64,000 bases of DNA from Infirmifilum sp. NZ (GTDB taxonomy: Archaea; Thermoproteota; Thermoprotei; Thermofilales; Thermofilaceae): contig NZ_CP094288.1 in NCBI RefSeq assembly GCF_022693705.1, positions 698,582-762,581 on the forward strand, read 5' to 3'. The notes beneath the pieces are model-generated. The model saw only the letters and a list, made by a program, of their open reading frames with translations, had not been told where the DNA came from and ran no database searches. This document shows positions 31,926-41,198 of this stretch, piece by piece. The position numbers and the translations under genes are program-made. How positions within the stretch are numbered: position 1 is the first letter of the stretch; the number at the start of each line of letters is the position of its first letter.

Positions 31926-32261
31926 ATGTCGGCGAATAACGCTGAGGGAAAAGGAGAAGCTACGATGCAGCGGGAAATTCCTTTGGATAGGATGATAGCT
32001 AGAGCGGCCTGGCTACTGGCTGAAGGGCGCGTGGTGAAGATAAGCCCGTACCTGTACTACGTTATGGGTAAAAACGGTAAACACCTCGTCAGAGTGGAGG
32101 GTGGGAGGCTGACGTGCACATGCAAAGGATTCCAGGAGAAAGGGATATGCTCGCACGTGATCGCAGTTTCAACGCTATCGGGTATAAAAAGCATTGATAG
32201 CTTTCTCGACGAGAGAATTAGGGACAGGGTTCGAAGGGAGCTCCGAGAAACGTTTGGCTAG
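31926..32261 (+). CDS. SWIM zinc-finger protein
   Basis: 111 aa from ATG 31926; an ATG at 31905 lies too close to the TATA box. The SWIM motif LTCTCKGFQEKGICSHVIAVS gives CxCx(8)CxH, a zinc site linked to DNA or protein binding. A helix before it (LDRMIARAAWLLAEG) and strands YLYYVMGKNGKHLVRV complete a stand-alone SWIM domain of the kind common in Crenarchaeota. Some archaeal SWIM proteins act with RadA paralogues; no such partner is adjacent. Confidence 0.85.
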   Translation: MSANNAEGKGEATMQREIPLDRMIARAAWLLAEGRVVKISPYLYYVMGKNGKHLVRVEGGRLTCTCKGFQEKGICSHVIAVSTLSGIKSIDSFLDERIRDRVRRELRETFG

Positions 32262-32272
32262 CGAGACTGCGC

Positions 32273-33367
32273 TCAGGGTTTTAGGAACGGGACTTCGATG
32301 CCGTAGTCTCTCGCTAGCCTCGTGAGAGTACCTTTAATCTCCTTCAGATTCTTCTCGGAGAAAATCTTCTTTGAGTAGTAGACTCCTATGGGGTATATTA
32401 GGGAGAGGGTCACGAGTATTGTCACGCTTCTGCCTATCAGTGTAGCCAGGACCGCGCGCTCTTTAGGGACCCCGAGGATGATGTAGAGTGTAATTAAGGC
32501 GACGTCCACGCTCCCGATCATGAAGGGTACTCCTATAGACGCTAGTGAGAGTGTAGAAAGTATTGTATACCCTGGAGCTATCAGCAGAGGATTAATATCG
32601 ATGCCCACGCACCTCAAAGAGAAGTAGGGGGTCATTATCCCGCTTACCCACTGCCCCATCAGGGCGATGACGGCGAGCCAAAGGTAGAAGTTGTACGGAG
32701 AGAAATCCCTAGATGTCTCGGAGACGTAATCCAGGAATTTGTTGAGGTCGTTCAGAAGTGCGTGCTTATTGTTGATGGGGAGCTTTGAGACGAGTCTGGA
32801 CATGAAGGATTTTAATTTCTGTGCATTAAAAATGAAAAGTGCGATAAGAGCTGAGCTAAGGATCGAGAGGAGGACGGCCGAGGCATAAAGTAGCATGTAG
32901 TGAGAGAACCCCACATATATGTTCACGATGAGGAGAGAAGCTACGAGTATGAAAATGGATAGCGTAGTGTTGAGGAGGAAGCGAAAGAAGAGACCGTAGC
33001 TTATCGACTCAGCCCAATCACCGTACTGCTTTAGAAAAACAATCCTAACTATGTCACCTTCGATGAAAGCGCTGGGTAATAGGAGATCTACGAGCCAGGC
33101 AAGCATAGTTCCTCCCACAGCGTCCCTCAAGCGGAGCCTAAACCTTTTGTAGGCTAAAGCCCAGTAGGCTAACGCGTGAGAAAGGTAGTAGGCTACTTCG
33201 AAGAGTACGAGGTATAGAAGTAGCTGAGGGTTAACCGAGGAAATTGCTTGGAAAAACTCCTCGACGTCGAAGCCCTGGGCGATGTAAAGGACTATGACGA
33301 TGATTAGGATGAGTTGAGCCAAGAGCACCGCGTGTCGTCTTAACCACGCTGTAAGCGACGTTTTCAT
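32273..33367 (-). CDS. Flippase-like membrane protein (UPF0104 / LPG synthase TM family)
   Basis: 364 aa with about eight transmembrane helices. The family pattern includes AYWALAYKRFRLRLRDAVGGTMLAWLVDLLLPSAFIEGDIVRIVFLKQYGD and, near the end, GRSVTILVTLSLIYPIGV. Members are integral membrane proteins related to the transmembrane half of lysylphosphatidylglycerol synthase and may move lipids or lipid-linked sugars. The divergent neighbour is a glycosyltransferase under a shared TATA element, which fits a surface glycan role. Confidence 0.82.
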   Translation of the reverse strand: MKTSLTAWLRRHAVLLAQLILIIVIVLYIAQGFDVEEFFQAISSVNPQLLLYLVLFEVAYYLSHALAYWALAYKRFRLRLRDAVGGTMLAWLVDLLLPSAFIEGDIVRIVFLKQYGDWAESISYGLFFRFLLNTTLSIFILVASLLIVNIYVGFSHYMLLYASAVLLSILSSALIALFIFNAQKLKSFMSRLVSKLPINNKHALLNDLNKFLDYVSETSRDFSPYNFYLWLAVIALMGQWVSGIMTPYFSLRCVGIDINPLLIAPGYTILSTLSLASIGVPFMIGSVDVALITLYIILGVPKERAVLATLIGRSVTILVTLSLIYPIGVYYSKKIFSEKNLKEIKGTLTRLARDYGIEVPFLKP

Positions 33368-33399
33368 GATCAGACCACGTGTGGTGTAGGAAGCCTGCT

Positions 33400-33407
33400 C
33401 ATATAAG
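33400..33407. promoter_or_regulatory. Bidirectional TATA element between flippase-like and glycosyltransferase genes
   Basis: CATATAAG reads CTTATATG on the other strand. It is about 33 bp from ATG 33367 and about 21-45 bp from the plus starts at 33425 (ATG) and 33449 (GTG). One symmetric element can therefore place TBP for both genes. Confidence 0.4.
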
Positions 33408-33424
33408 TATGCTAAAGTAATTTA

Positions 33425-34477
33425 ATGGTCCTGCTTGTTAGAGGGCGCGTGAATGGTCTACCAAGGGTTAGCGTTGTTGTTGTGAACTACAGGTCGTATG
33501 ATGTGCTTCGGCGCTGCTTGGAGAGCCTCCTAAGAAGCGACTACCCTGATTTCGAGGTTGTAGTTGTTGATTCGCTGACTCAGAGTTTAGAGGAGAAGAT
33601 AAGAGAGGATTTCAAAGACCGTGCAATCAAGGTTGTCCACTTTGACTCGAACATCGGTGCCTCCGCATCTCACAACATCGGGGCAGTAGCAAGCGATCCG
33701 GAATCCAAATACCTGATCTTTATGGATAATGACGTCTTCGTCACGCCGGAAGCGATACGTTTTCTAGTTGAAACGATGGAGAAGGAGCCTCGAATCGGCA
33801 TTCTGCAGGCGAAAGTTGTCTCTAAAAGCAACCGTGGGAAAATGGACCATATGGGTTTGGGGCTTGACATTGCCGGAACGTGGGTGACTACGTATGGGCA
33901 GGAAGCTGGGGCGTATGAGGAGCCACTGGAAATATTTGCAGCCTCGTCCGCTTTCATGATAACTAGGCGTGAGCTGTACTTTCAGGCCTTGGGTTTCGAC
34001 GACACGTACTTTATTTACGATGACGACACTGATTACAGCTGGAGAGTTAGGTTACAGGGCTACGCGGTGGCTTATGAGCCTCGGGCGATTGTCTACCACG
34101 AGGATAAGTTCGAGAACAGGCTCCGGTACGATAAGCTTTACTTCGGTTTTAGGAACAGGCTTCTAAACATTATAAAAAACCTTGAAGCCGAAAACATGGC
34201 TACAAGCCTGGTGTCTACTCTCTACCTAGCATATTTGAATGTCCTAATGCTAAGCCTATCGCTGAGGGGACGCGAGGCATATGCCTACTTAAAGGCGACG
34301 GCAAACGTTATCTCTAACTTGCCTAGGCGTCTTGCCCACCGAAAGATTGTGCAGAGAAAGAGGCTCGTGAGCGACAAGTTTCTTTACAAGAAGGGTTTCT
34401 TGCGCAGAGACCTGTTGGGGACGATTATAATGCTTAGAGCCATTCTCACGAGGTATTTCACTGAGAAAAGCAAGTAA
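33425..34477 (+). CDS. Family 2 glycosyltransferase (rhamnosyltransferase-like)
   Basis: 350 aa from ATG 33425; GTG 33449 (VNGLPRVSVVVVNY) fits the TATA spacing better and is a real alternative. The GT-A core has VSVVVVNYRSYDVLRRCLESLL, VVVVDS, the nucleotide-binding FDSNIGASASHNIGA, the DxD-type MDNDVFV and, later, DDDTDYSWRVRLQGYAVAYEP. A hydrophobic helix lies at about 263-283. It transfers a sugar from an activated donor, probably onto a lipid-linked or surface glycan. Confidence 0.9.
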   Translation: MVLLVRGRVNGLPRVSVVVVNYRSYDVLRRCLESLLRSDYPDFEVVVVDSLTQSLEEKIREDFKDRAIKVVHFDSNIGASASHNIGAVASDPESKYLIFMDNDVFVTPEAIRFLVETMEKEPRIGILQAKVVSKSNRGKMDHMGLGLDIAGTWVTTYGQEAGAYEEPLEIFAASSAFMITRRELYFQALGFDDTYFIYDDDTDYSWRVRLQGYAVAYEPRAIVYHEDKFENRLRYDKLYFGFRNRLLNIIKNLEAENMATSLVSTLYLAYLNVLMLSLSLRGREAYAYLKATANVISNLPRRLAHRKIVQRKRLVSDKFLYKKGFLRRDLLGTIIMLRAILTRYFTEKSK

Positions 34478-34776
34478 ACCCTTCGAACAAAGAGACCGTA
34501 GCTTTTCGTAGTTTACACTTCTGGACAATTGATTCTATTTTGAGAGATGGGAGAGAAAGAGGCCGTTAGAGAGCGGGACACCTTTTGTTGCTACTCGGAA
34601 GCTACCGAAAAAAATGGTGACTTCGTTTGAAGAGAAGACTGGTAAGGCGAGTAGACCCGTTTTCTTACAACTTGCGGCGAACACAACGATTAGGGGATGG
34701 CGACGAGAAAAACGACAGGTATATTACTGTGGCCTGTGCTAGTGACTCGCGCCTAAAAAGGCGACATGAGAGGCGA

Positions 34777-35196
34777 ATGTATAGCTCAGAAACAAGGGAA
34801 GTAAAAATAGCTGACATAACTCCGAGCACGCGAAGGTTCTCTGTAACCTTCAAGGTACTCAACGTCGACAATGAGAAGCAGATTACCTCTAGACGTGATG
34901 GTTCCGAGCACCGCGTAGCCGATGTTCTTGTTGGCGATGAAACCGGTGTAGCTATACTCACGGCGTGGGACAACGAGATCGACAGGTTCCGTGAAATGAT
35001 AGGACAAACAGTGATGCTTCAGAACGGGTACGTGTCACTGTATCAAGGTAAGCTTAGGTTGGGGCTTGGGCGCTTTGGCTCAATTAAACCTTCCGATGAG
35101 AAGATCGAGAACGTGAACTCCGAGAATAACGTATCTGAGAGGGAATTCGAGGAAGGAGGATTTAGAGGCAGAAGAGGAGGCAGACGGCACTTCTAG
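34777..35196 (+). CDS. ssb: Single-stranded DNA-binding protein (single OB fold, Sulfolobus SSB type)
   Basis: 139 aa from ATG 34777, with GAGAGG at 34768-34773 just before. An open frame continues 50 codons upstream to 34627, but that part is highly charged, shows no conservation pattern and contains the likely TATA (near 34717), so it is leader. The OB fold has RFSVTFKVLNVDNEKQI, HRVADVLVGDETGVAILTAWD and VMLQNGYVSLYQGKLRLGLGRFG. A disordered tail ends in GGFRGRRGGRRHF, like the Gly/Arg tail of Sulfolobus SSB. A short CGCC/GGCG hairpin (34750-34763) precedes the ribosome-binding site. The other 300 bp upstream hold nothing else. Confidence 0.85.
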   Translation: MYSSETREVKIADITPSTRRFSVTFKVLNVDNEKQITSRRDGSEHRVADVLVGDETGVAILTAWDNEIDRFREMIGQTVMLQNGYVSLYQGKLRLGLGRFGSIKPSDEKIENVNSENNVSEREFEEGGFRGRRGGRRHF

Positions 35197-35238
35197 GCAT
35201 TTTTCCCTAAAAATTTTTATTTCATTTTTACTGTTTCT

Positions 35239-36582
35239 CTATATCTCCTCAATAACAGCTACTACGAAGTCGTTAACATTCGTACCCGTGTAGCCTGTCT
35301 TAATATGACCCCCAACTTCCTTGAAGAACTCATAGCTGTCATTCTCTTCAAGGAATTCTTCTGGTCTCAGCCCCATAGATATGGCTTTCTCGTAAGTTGA
35401 GCCATCCACGACGGCGCCCGCTACGTCTGTGGGACCGTCACGCCCGTCACTTCCAAGGCAGGCGACAGCCACTCCTTTTACTCCCTTCAAGTAGATTGCT
35501 AAGCTTAAGGCCAGTTCCTGGTTTCTACCCCCGATCCCCCCGCCCTTCACAGTCACGGTGGTCTCGCCTCCTATGAGAAGTGCGAGCGGCGGTGGTAGGG
35601 GGTTACCGGTTCTTCTCACTTCTTTTACAATTGATGCTATTACTTTGCCCACTTCTCGTGCTTCTCCCTCAAGCATAGATGTTAGTATTAGAGGCGCGTA
35701 ACCCATCTCTCGGGCTTTAGCTGCCATAGCCTCCAAAGATTGTATATTACTTGCAATAACCCTGTTAATCACTTTTAAGAAAACTGGATCGTCGGGTTTA
35801 GGCGTCTCTGGAGCGAGGCCCTGTAATCCCTTCTCAATGTACTTTCTTATAGACTCAGGGGCTTCATCCCACACCGAGTACCTAGTAAGTACCGCGTACG
35901 CGTCTTTAAACGTTGTCGGGTCGGGAACAGTGGGACCCGAGGCGATGGTATCCATTCTGTCTCCTACGACGTCAGATATCATAAGCGTGAGCACCGTTGC
36001 TGGTTGAGAGTGCCGAGCCAGCCACCCTCCTTTAATTCGAGAGAGGTGCTTGCGTACGGTGTTTAACTCGAATATATCTGCTCCGCGCTTCATCAGAAGT
36101 ATGCTCAGATCCCCTATCTCGTCTATTGTCACGCCTTCCACAGGGTACTCCAGGAGGGCTGAGCCTCCTCCCGAGAATAGAGCTATAACCACATCCTCCT
36201 CAGACAGATTCGAAACCGTTTCTAGGACCAAGCGCCCTGCTTCAACGCTCTTCTGTGAGGCTCTCGGATGGGTTGCCCCTACTAGCTTGATTTTCTTCAG
36301 GGAGTATTTTCCCACGAGCTCTTCTGGGACGGCTACCACCCCGCCTGCTACTCTATCTCCGAGAATTTCCTCGACAGCCTGAGCCATGCCTCCAGACGCC
36401 TTTCCCGCGCCGACAACATACACTCTGCCTTTGAGTGGTATCTCGGTCCCGTCCAGCAGTTGAATTGCAGAGTTGCTTACAGATATATAGCGCTTCACAG
36501 CCGCCCCTGGTTCAGCGACCCGTATGCCTTCAAGCGCCAATGTCAGAGCGATAATGCGAGCATTCTCCTCGGCCTCGCTCAC
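35239..36582 (-). CDS. gck: Glycerate 2-kinase (MOFRL family)
   Basis: 447 aa. The family segments are VVGAGKASGGMAQAVEE, ALFSGGGSALLEYP, MISDVVGDRMDTIASGPTVPD and, in the C-terminal MOFRL domain, LLIGGETTVTVKGGGIGGRNQELAL and CLGSDGRDGPTDVAGAVVD. It phosphorylates glycerate to 2-phosphoglycerate, the last step of the non-phosphorylative Entner-Doudoroff pathway of Thermoproteota. An aldehyde ferredoxin oxidoreductase in this window could supply glycerate from glyceraldehyde, but that substrate is not proven. The 219 bp upstream hold nothing recognisable. Confidence 0.93.
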   Translation of the reverse strand: MSEAEENARIIALTLALEGIRVAEPGAAVKRYISVSNSAIQLLDGTEIPLKGRVYVVGAGKASGGMAQAVEEILGDRVAGGVVAVPEELVGKYSLKKIKLVGATHPRASQKSVEAGRLVLETVSNLSEEDVVIALFSGGGSALLEYPVEGVTIDEIGDLSILLMKRGADIFELNTVRKHLSRIKGGWLARHSQPATVLTLMISDVVGDRMDTIASGPTVPDPTTFKDAYAVLTRYSVWDEAPESIRKYIEKGLQGLAPETPKPDDPVFLKVINRVIASNIQSLEAMAAKAREMGYAPLILTSMLEGEAREVGKVIASIVKEVRRTGNPLPPPLALLIGGETTVTVKGGGIGGRNQELALSLAIYLKGVKGVAVACLGSDGRDGPTDVAGAVVDGSTYEKAISMGLRPEEFLEENDSYEFFKEVGGHIKTGYTGTNVNDFVVAVIEEI

Positions 36583-36801
36583 GGGTATAACTTCGTGGCA
36601 CTTCGGTTTAAGACTTGCGAGCCGCAGCTCGAACCTGTTACCATGCTAGCCCGAGGCGAAAACGAGCACTGTAATTTAGCTTCTAGAGCTTGAAAAGAAA
36701 AGCCATAGACCGCAGAGTCCATAGAGCATTTTCGGGTAGCTTGTACGCGCGCGAAAAAGCCCTGGAGGTAATAAGCAAGTTTAGTAGAGTGTAGCAGGAT
36801 A

Positions 36802-38619
36802 TTAGTGAGCCACCGGAAGTGTTATTGCGCCCGCTTTGACTACTACTTTTGGGCTTCCGTTCAGCGGTGTGTAAACAGTAATCCTCCTGTTAGAGTTAGG
36901 CTCAAGCTTCACCAAAGTTTCGCTTCTGAAGCCATTATCTTCAACGAAAATCGAGAAGTGAAGGCTGTAAGGGGACTTGTTCTCGAGCTGAATCACAAGA
37001 TGATCATCAGCTTTCTCCACTATGGAGGCTTGCATGTATTTCTTTGCAAAGTTCTCGGCTATTTCGATGCTACGCTGCGCCCATCTTCTTACAAACTCGC
37101 GCTCTCTGTGAACTTCGCCATACCAGTAGAAGTCGCTGTCAAAGGCAATCGCTAAAGCCTTCATGGCTTGGAAAAGCTCGGTGCTCCTATCGAGGGCTAG
37201 GGCTTGCGCGTTTTCACCTATAATCCTATACAGGGAGAAGACAACGGTCAGAGCTTTAAAAGCCTCCTCCCACATCTCATCTTTCACACCCCCGGTCCAC
37301 TGGGACTCGGAGAGGTTTACCCATGAGCCGTAAGGCACGTAGGTAAGTACCCTAGAGGGCTTGTGACCCTGTAGATACTGTTCCAGAGTCGTCGTTTTTA
37401 TAACCTGGCTTTTCTCGATGTACTCTATTATGCGTTTCAGAAAGTAGGGTGCAAACCTCCGGTACTGCGGTATTATCATCCAGTTTTCTCCATCCAATGC
37501 GATGACGACGATGCCCCCCGGTGCCGTTAACCGCCTCTTAGCCAGTTCGATGACGAAGCGCCTTGCTGCCATATCAGCCTCTTCTTCGTCCTTGAAGTCC
37601 ACGTTGAAACTTATCCAGTTGCTAAGTGCAAGATCTCTGAAGAAAACTATGATATCATTAGAGGTTTCCGGGTTACGCACGATGTATGGCTCATAAATCG
37701 TGCCTTTTTCGCCGCTAGCCTTTTCAAAGTGTTGCTGGCAGAGAACGGTATAAAGAATGTTGTGTTCACGGTAAATGTCTACTAGCTCCATGCTCCAAAA
37801 CATTTCCGGAGTCCAGAATCCCTTAGGCCTCTTGCCGACCGCATTCTCCACAATAGTGAGCCCTTGGGTGATCTCCCATGATAAAAGCTTTTTTGCTTCA
37901 TCGAGGAGGTTCTTTTCGCGAGCCTTCTTCAACACGAAGCCTAAAACTGTGTGAGCGTAGACGCTCCCCATGGGTTCAATCCTGCCTTGAGACACGAGGT
38001 GCCGGATCGTGTCCATAAGCTCTCTTATCTCTTCCTTCCGCTGAATAACCTCTGGGGGGATGCGCCTATCCCCGGAGACGACCATTTCCCACTGCTCAAG
38101 TAGAGAGGGAGAGAAGTGGTCAACATCGCTGAAACCCTGGAATTCCCCGTGAATGGCCAGATGCACTGAGTAGGGACCCTTCTTAAATCCCTCGAAATCC
38201 CCCTCTAAGACGTGCTTGTAGGCCCACAGGTCTTTGAATGTCCCCTCAGGGTAGTACTGAGGAGCTTGGTGGTGGTGCCAGACGAATGAAACGTAGATGG
38301 GAGCGCCTTTATCTGCTATGAAGACGGGGAACTCGAGGCCTTTCGTAGTGCCGTCTTTCTCCTCAGAGTATATTCCGAGAACGCCTTCGCCCACAACTTC
38401 CGGTATCTTCAATTTAACTTTGTACTCTCTTTGCCCTCCAGGTGGAATCTTTTCAAAGTCGAATATAGTAAGTACCTCCTGTTTACCGTTTACGCGGAGT
38501 GAAATGTACGGTCGTACCTCATGCTCCATGTCCTCCACGTTTAGCAGTGAGAAAGAAACTTCCAGGTTTGTGCCGCTCAGAAGGACTGCTTGGTCAAAGT
38601 TAGTAGCTATTTTTAGCAT
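36802..38619 (-). CDS. Glycoside hydrolase family 57 protein
   Basis: 605 aa from ATG 38619; a TTG at 38637 is the longer alternative. An N-terminal Ig/BsuPI-like beta domain (about 1-105) precedes the GH57 barrel: FVWHHHQAPQYY (motif 1), HLAIHGEF (motif 2), GFWTPEMFWS with the expected Glu nucleophile (motif 3), and VIALDGENW with the Asp (motif 4). A C-terminal beta region (about 540-605) ends it. GH57 enzymes are alpha-amylases, amylopullulanases, branching enzymes or 4-alpha-glucanotransferases. No signal peptide is visible, which favours an intracellular role in glycogen or maltodextrin handling. Confidence 0.9.
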   Translation of the reverse strand: MLKIATNFDQAVLLSGTNLEVSFSLLNVEDMEHEVRPYISLRVNGKQEVLTIFDFEKIPPGGQREYKVKLKIPEVVGEGVLGIYSEEKDGTTKGLEFPVFIADKGAPIYVSFVWHHHQAPQYYPEGTFKDLWAYKHVLEGDFEGFKKGPYSVHLAIHGEFQGFSDVDHFSPSLLEQWEMVVSGDRRIPPEVIQRKEEIRELMDTIRHLVSQGRIEPMGSVYAHTVLGFVLKKAREKNLLDEAKKLLSWEITQGLTIVENAVGKRPKGFWTPEMFWSMELVDIYREHNILYTVLCQQHFEKASGEKGTIYEPYIVRNPETSNDIIVFFRDLALSNWISFNVDFKDEEEADMAARRFVIELAKRRLTAPGGIVVIALDGENWMIIPQYRRFAPYFLKRIIEYIEKSQVIKTTTLEQYLQGHKPSRVLTYVPYGSWVNLSESQWTGGVKDEMWEEAFKALTVVFSLYRIIGENAQALALDRSTELFQAMKALAIAFDSDFYWYGEVHREREFVRRWAQRSIEIAENFAKKYMQASIVEKADDHLVIQLENKSPYSLHFSIFVEDNGFRSETLVKLEPNSNRRITVYTPLNGSPKVVVKAGAITLPVAH

Positions 38620-38673
38620 GAATATCAACTCAATCAAGATTTAGAGAAAAAATTGCCGTGAAGAGATGTTGAT

Positions 38674-38949
38674 TTACTCGGTTTTCACTAGCTCTATTTC
38701 GATGGTGGACACTGTTCTCTCTTTGCCAGGCTCTCCTACCTTTTCGCTGCCAATTTTTATTGTACCGTAGCTGACCTTGCCTCCCAGGAATCTTCTAACA
38801 AGTTCGGCCGCATCGACAGCTCTGGAAATGGCACGGCCCCTTGCCTTCAGAATGACACGCTTGCTACCGCTTGTGAACTGGGTTACTGCGGCGAGCACGT
38901 AGCTGCTAACTGGTTTGTTCCCTACGAAGACAGTTCCAGCTTCCGCCAT
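38674..38949 (-). CDS. alba: Alba DNA/RNA-binding chromatin protein
   Basis: 91 aa, standard length. It shows FVGNKPVSSYVLAAVTQF (helix 1 and dimer face), VILKARGRAISRAVDAAELVRRFL with the nucleic-acid-binding loop, and IKIGSEKVGEPGKERTVSTIEIEL with the flexible beta hairpin. Alba is an abundant dimeric chromatin and RNA-binding protein; in Sulfolobus it is regulated by acetylation near the N terminus. It lies 62 bp after ABCE1 in the same direction. Confidence 0.96.
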   Translation of the reverse strand: MAEAGTVFVGNKPVSSYVLAAVTQFTSGSKRVILKARGRAISRAVDAAELVRRFLGGKVSYGTIKIGSEKVGEPGKERTVSTIEIELVKTE

Positions 38950-39011
38950 GATACCTCGACCTCCTGTTTTTGTGTGCGCTAACTCTACTTTAGGTAAACT
39001 TATAAACTTTT

Positions 39012-40823
39012 TTATTCTCGGCTCTCCTCCTTGTCCTCCATCACGACGTAATAGTACTCATTTAGCACGGTTTTCTGGTACCTGTCAAGCCAGGAGCCTG
39101 GCTTGTTTATCCTCGGTCTTTTAGACTCAGGATCTCTCCTGAACGTAATACCCATATCCCTGAGGAACTCGTTCATACCTTTCTGCATACTGCTCGGCGC
39201 TAGGGCTTCACCCCTCAGCCCTGGCTGACCTTTAAATACCATTATCGTCATGGCCAGGAAGTCCACAGCCACAATATCGTGCTCGACCACTATCGTCGCG
39301 GTACCCTTCTCGGCGGTAAGGCGTTTTACCACCTTAGCTACAGCGTATCTCTGCTCTACGTCAAGATAAGCCATCGGCTCGTCGAGGAGGTAGAGGTCAG
39401 CGTCTCTCCCTAGAGCTGAGACAATCAGGACCCTCTGGAGCTCACCCCCGCTGAGGTCACGCATATCATGGTCAAAGAGGCTGTGAACACGAAGAGGCTT
39501 CAGAAGCTCAGCCTGAACGAAGCTTGAAGACGTATCGACACCCGATGCCTGAAGAAATTGCCTGACTGTACCTTCGAATTGTACTTCTCCGAGAAACTGT
39601 GGTTTGTAGCTAAGTCTCAGGTTTAAAGGCCTTTCAATCCAGCCCTCATCCGGGTCGAGCTCCCCCACAAGCATCCTTACAAACGTAGTCTTGCCGATCC
39701 CGTTTGGCCCTAAAACGCCGATAACTTCTCCTCTATGCACCTCTCCATGCTCGACGCGCAGCGTGAAGTTTTCAAGCTTCTTCACAAGGTCGCTCCACCT
39801 TAACATTACGCTCTCAACAGACCACTCAATAGGGGGTGGTCTCTCATGAAACTCTATTTTATACTCCCTGAACCTCACGTTTTCCTCACGTATGTAGCCT
39901 TCAATGAACGCATTTATCCCGGCTCTAGCACCTTTCACTATGCCAACGATTCCGTAGACTCCAGGCTCACCGTAGATGACGGAGACTAGGTCGCTCACGT
40001 AGTCCAGCACCGCTAGGTCGTGCTCAACGACGATGACGTATTTTCCTGGCTTCACTTGGTCGCGAATAAGGTTAGCCACGCGGAGCCTTTCGCGAACATC
40101 CAAGTAGCTAGAGGGCTCGTCGAGGAGGTAGACACTAGCATCCCTAGATAAAGCTGCCGCCACAGCGACCTTCTGCAACTCCCCACCGCTTAGGTTTCGG
40201 AGGGGTCTGTCCTTTATCTGCGAGAGCCCCAAGTACTCCATTAGCTCTCTTGCAATGCCTCTTTCGTCAACTTTCCCAAGAGCTTCCTGCACTGTTATAG
40301 AGTACTTCCTCAAAGCGTCGATTGCTTGAGGCTTAAAAGATACTTTGAGACTGCCGCTTGCCAGTTTCTCGAAGTAGGGTTGGAGCTCAGAACCCTTAAA
40401 GAAGTCGATTATCTCATCCCAGTCAGGTGGAGACTCATACCTCCCGAGGTTCGGTTTTATAACACCGGCTAGGATCTTAAGCGAGGTTGACTTTCCAACT
40501 CCGTTGCTACCCAGTATTCCAAGCGATCTCCCCTCCTTAGGTACCGGGAGCTTAAACAGTTCGAAGGCATTTGGGCCGTAGCGGTGTACAAGGTTTCTAG
40601 AAAGCTTCTCCGGCAAGTTAACAATCGATATTGCGGAGTAGGGGCACTTCTTGATGCATATTCCGCAACCAACACACAACTCTTCGGAGATCCTGGCTTT
40701 GTTCTCAGCTTCATCAATCCATACACACTTAGACCCTGCCCTGTTAACCGGGCAGAGGCGCACGCATTCGAGGTTGCACTTGCTCGGCTTGCATAGTGCT
40801 TTATCGACGACGGCGAGCCTCAT
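39012..40823 (-). CDS. abce1: ABCE1/Rli1 ribosome-recycling ATPase
   Basis: 603 aa, full length. The N-terminal two 4Fe-4S clusters use CKPSKCNLECVRLCP and CVGCGICIKKCP. NBD1 has LGSNGVGKST, LSGGELQKVAVA and LLDEPSSYLD; the hinge lies between; NBD2 has LGPNGIGKTT, LSGGELQRVLIV and LLDEPMAYLD. It splits 70S ribosomes after termination together with aRF1/aPelota and occurs in all archaea. It is the middle gene of a TFS-like, abce1, alba series on the minus strand. Confidence 0.98.
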   Translation of the reverse strand: MRLAVVDKALCKPSKCNLECVRLCPVNRAGSKCVWIDEAENKARISEELCVGCGICIKKCPYSAISIVNLPEKLSRNLVHRYGPNAFELFKLPVPKEGRSLGILGSNGVGKSTSLKILAGVIKPNLGRYESPPDWDEIIDFFKGSELQPYFEKLASGSLKVSFKPQAIDALRKYSITVQEALGKVDERGIARELMEYLGLSQIKDRPLRNLSGGELQKVAVAAALSRDASVYLLDEPSSYLDVRERLRVANLIRDQVKPGKYVIVVEHDLAVLDYVSDLVSVIYGEPGVYGIVGIVKGARAGINAFIEGYIREENVRFREYKIEFHERPPPIEWSVESVMLRWSDLVKKLENFTLRVEHGEVHRGEVIGVLGPNGIGKTTFVRMLVGELDPDEGWIERPLNLRLSYKPQFLGEVQFEGTVRQFLQASGVDTSSSFVQAELLKPLRVHSLFDHDMRDLSGGELQRVLIVSALGRDADLYLLDEPMAYLDVEQRYAVAKVVKRLTAEKGTATIVVEHDIVAVDFLAMTIMVFKGQPGLRGEALAPSSMQKGMNEFLRDMGITFRRDPESKRPRINKPGSWLDRYQKTVLNEYYYVVMEDKEESRE

Positions 40824-40838
40824 CCCTATCCCGAGGGC

Positions 40839-41117
40839 TCACTCTTCGGACGATTCTTCCTCCTGTTCCTCAAGGGTCTCTAGGAAAACCTCGTAGATCT
40901 CCCGTAGTTGGCTCCGCTCCTCCTCGTCCGTTCTAGCGGCTTTCACGTCAAAAACTGAGACCTTAGTCTTCTTGTCCTCAGAAACGCTTTCACGCATCGA
41001 GTAGCCTTTAGCATCCTTTGTTTTCACCTCGTACCCGCAGTTAGGGCAGACGAGGTAGAGGCCATCCTGCTTCTTTTTGGGCACCATCAGTGAGCCGCAC
41101 TTGGGGCAGAATTCCAC
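40839..41117 (-). CDS. TFS/RpoM-like protein with only the N-terminal zinc ribbon
   Basis: 92 aa from GTG 41117 (MEFCPKCGSLM), with GAGGTG just upstream; GTG 41126 is the longer start. One zinc ribbon, C4-x2-C7 and C24-x2-C27, closely follows the N-terminal domain of archaeal TFS and Rpb9. The rest is a charged linker and a Glu-rich tail (EEQEEESSEE). The second ribbon with the catalytic Asp-Glu that drives RNA cleavage in TFS is absent. It may bind RNA polymerase without cleavage activity, like an Rpb9 or an inhibitory TFS paralogue. This is inference. Confidence 0.75.
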   Translation of the reverse strand: MEFCPKCGSLMVPKKKQDGLYLVCPNCGYEVKTKDAKGYSMRESVSEDKKTKVSVFDVKAARTDEEERSQLREIYEVFLETLEEQEEESSEE

Positions 41118-41198
41118 CGTAACCACCTCACGGCTAAGGGGTATTGCTACACATGAAATATATTAATGCTTTTCGGAATAAGTAGCTCGATCGCTGGT

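Noticed and set aside
34627-34776. 50-residue N-terminal extension of SSB
   Set aside because: Charged, low-complexity reading with a likely TATA inside; ATG 34777 has a ribosome-binding site and gives the known SSB start.
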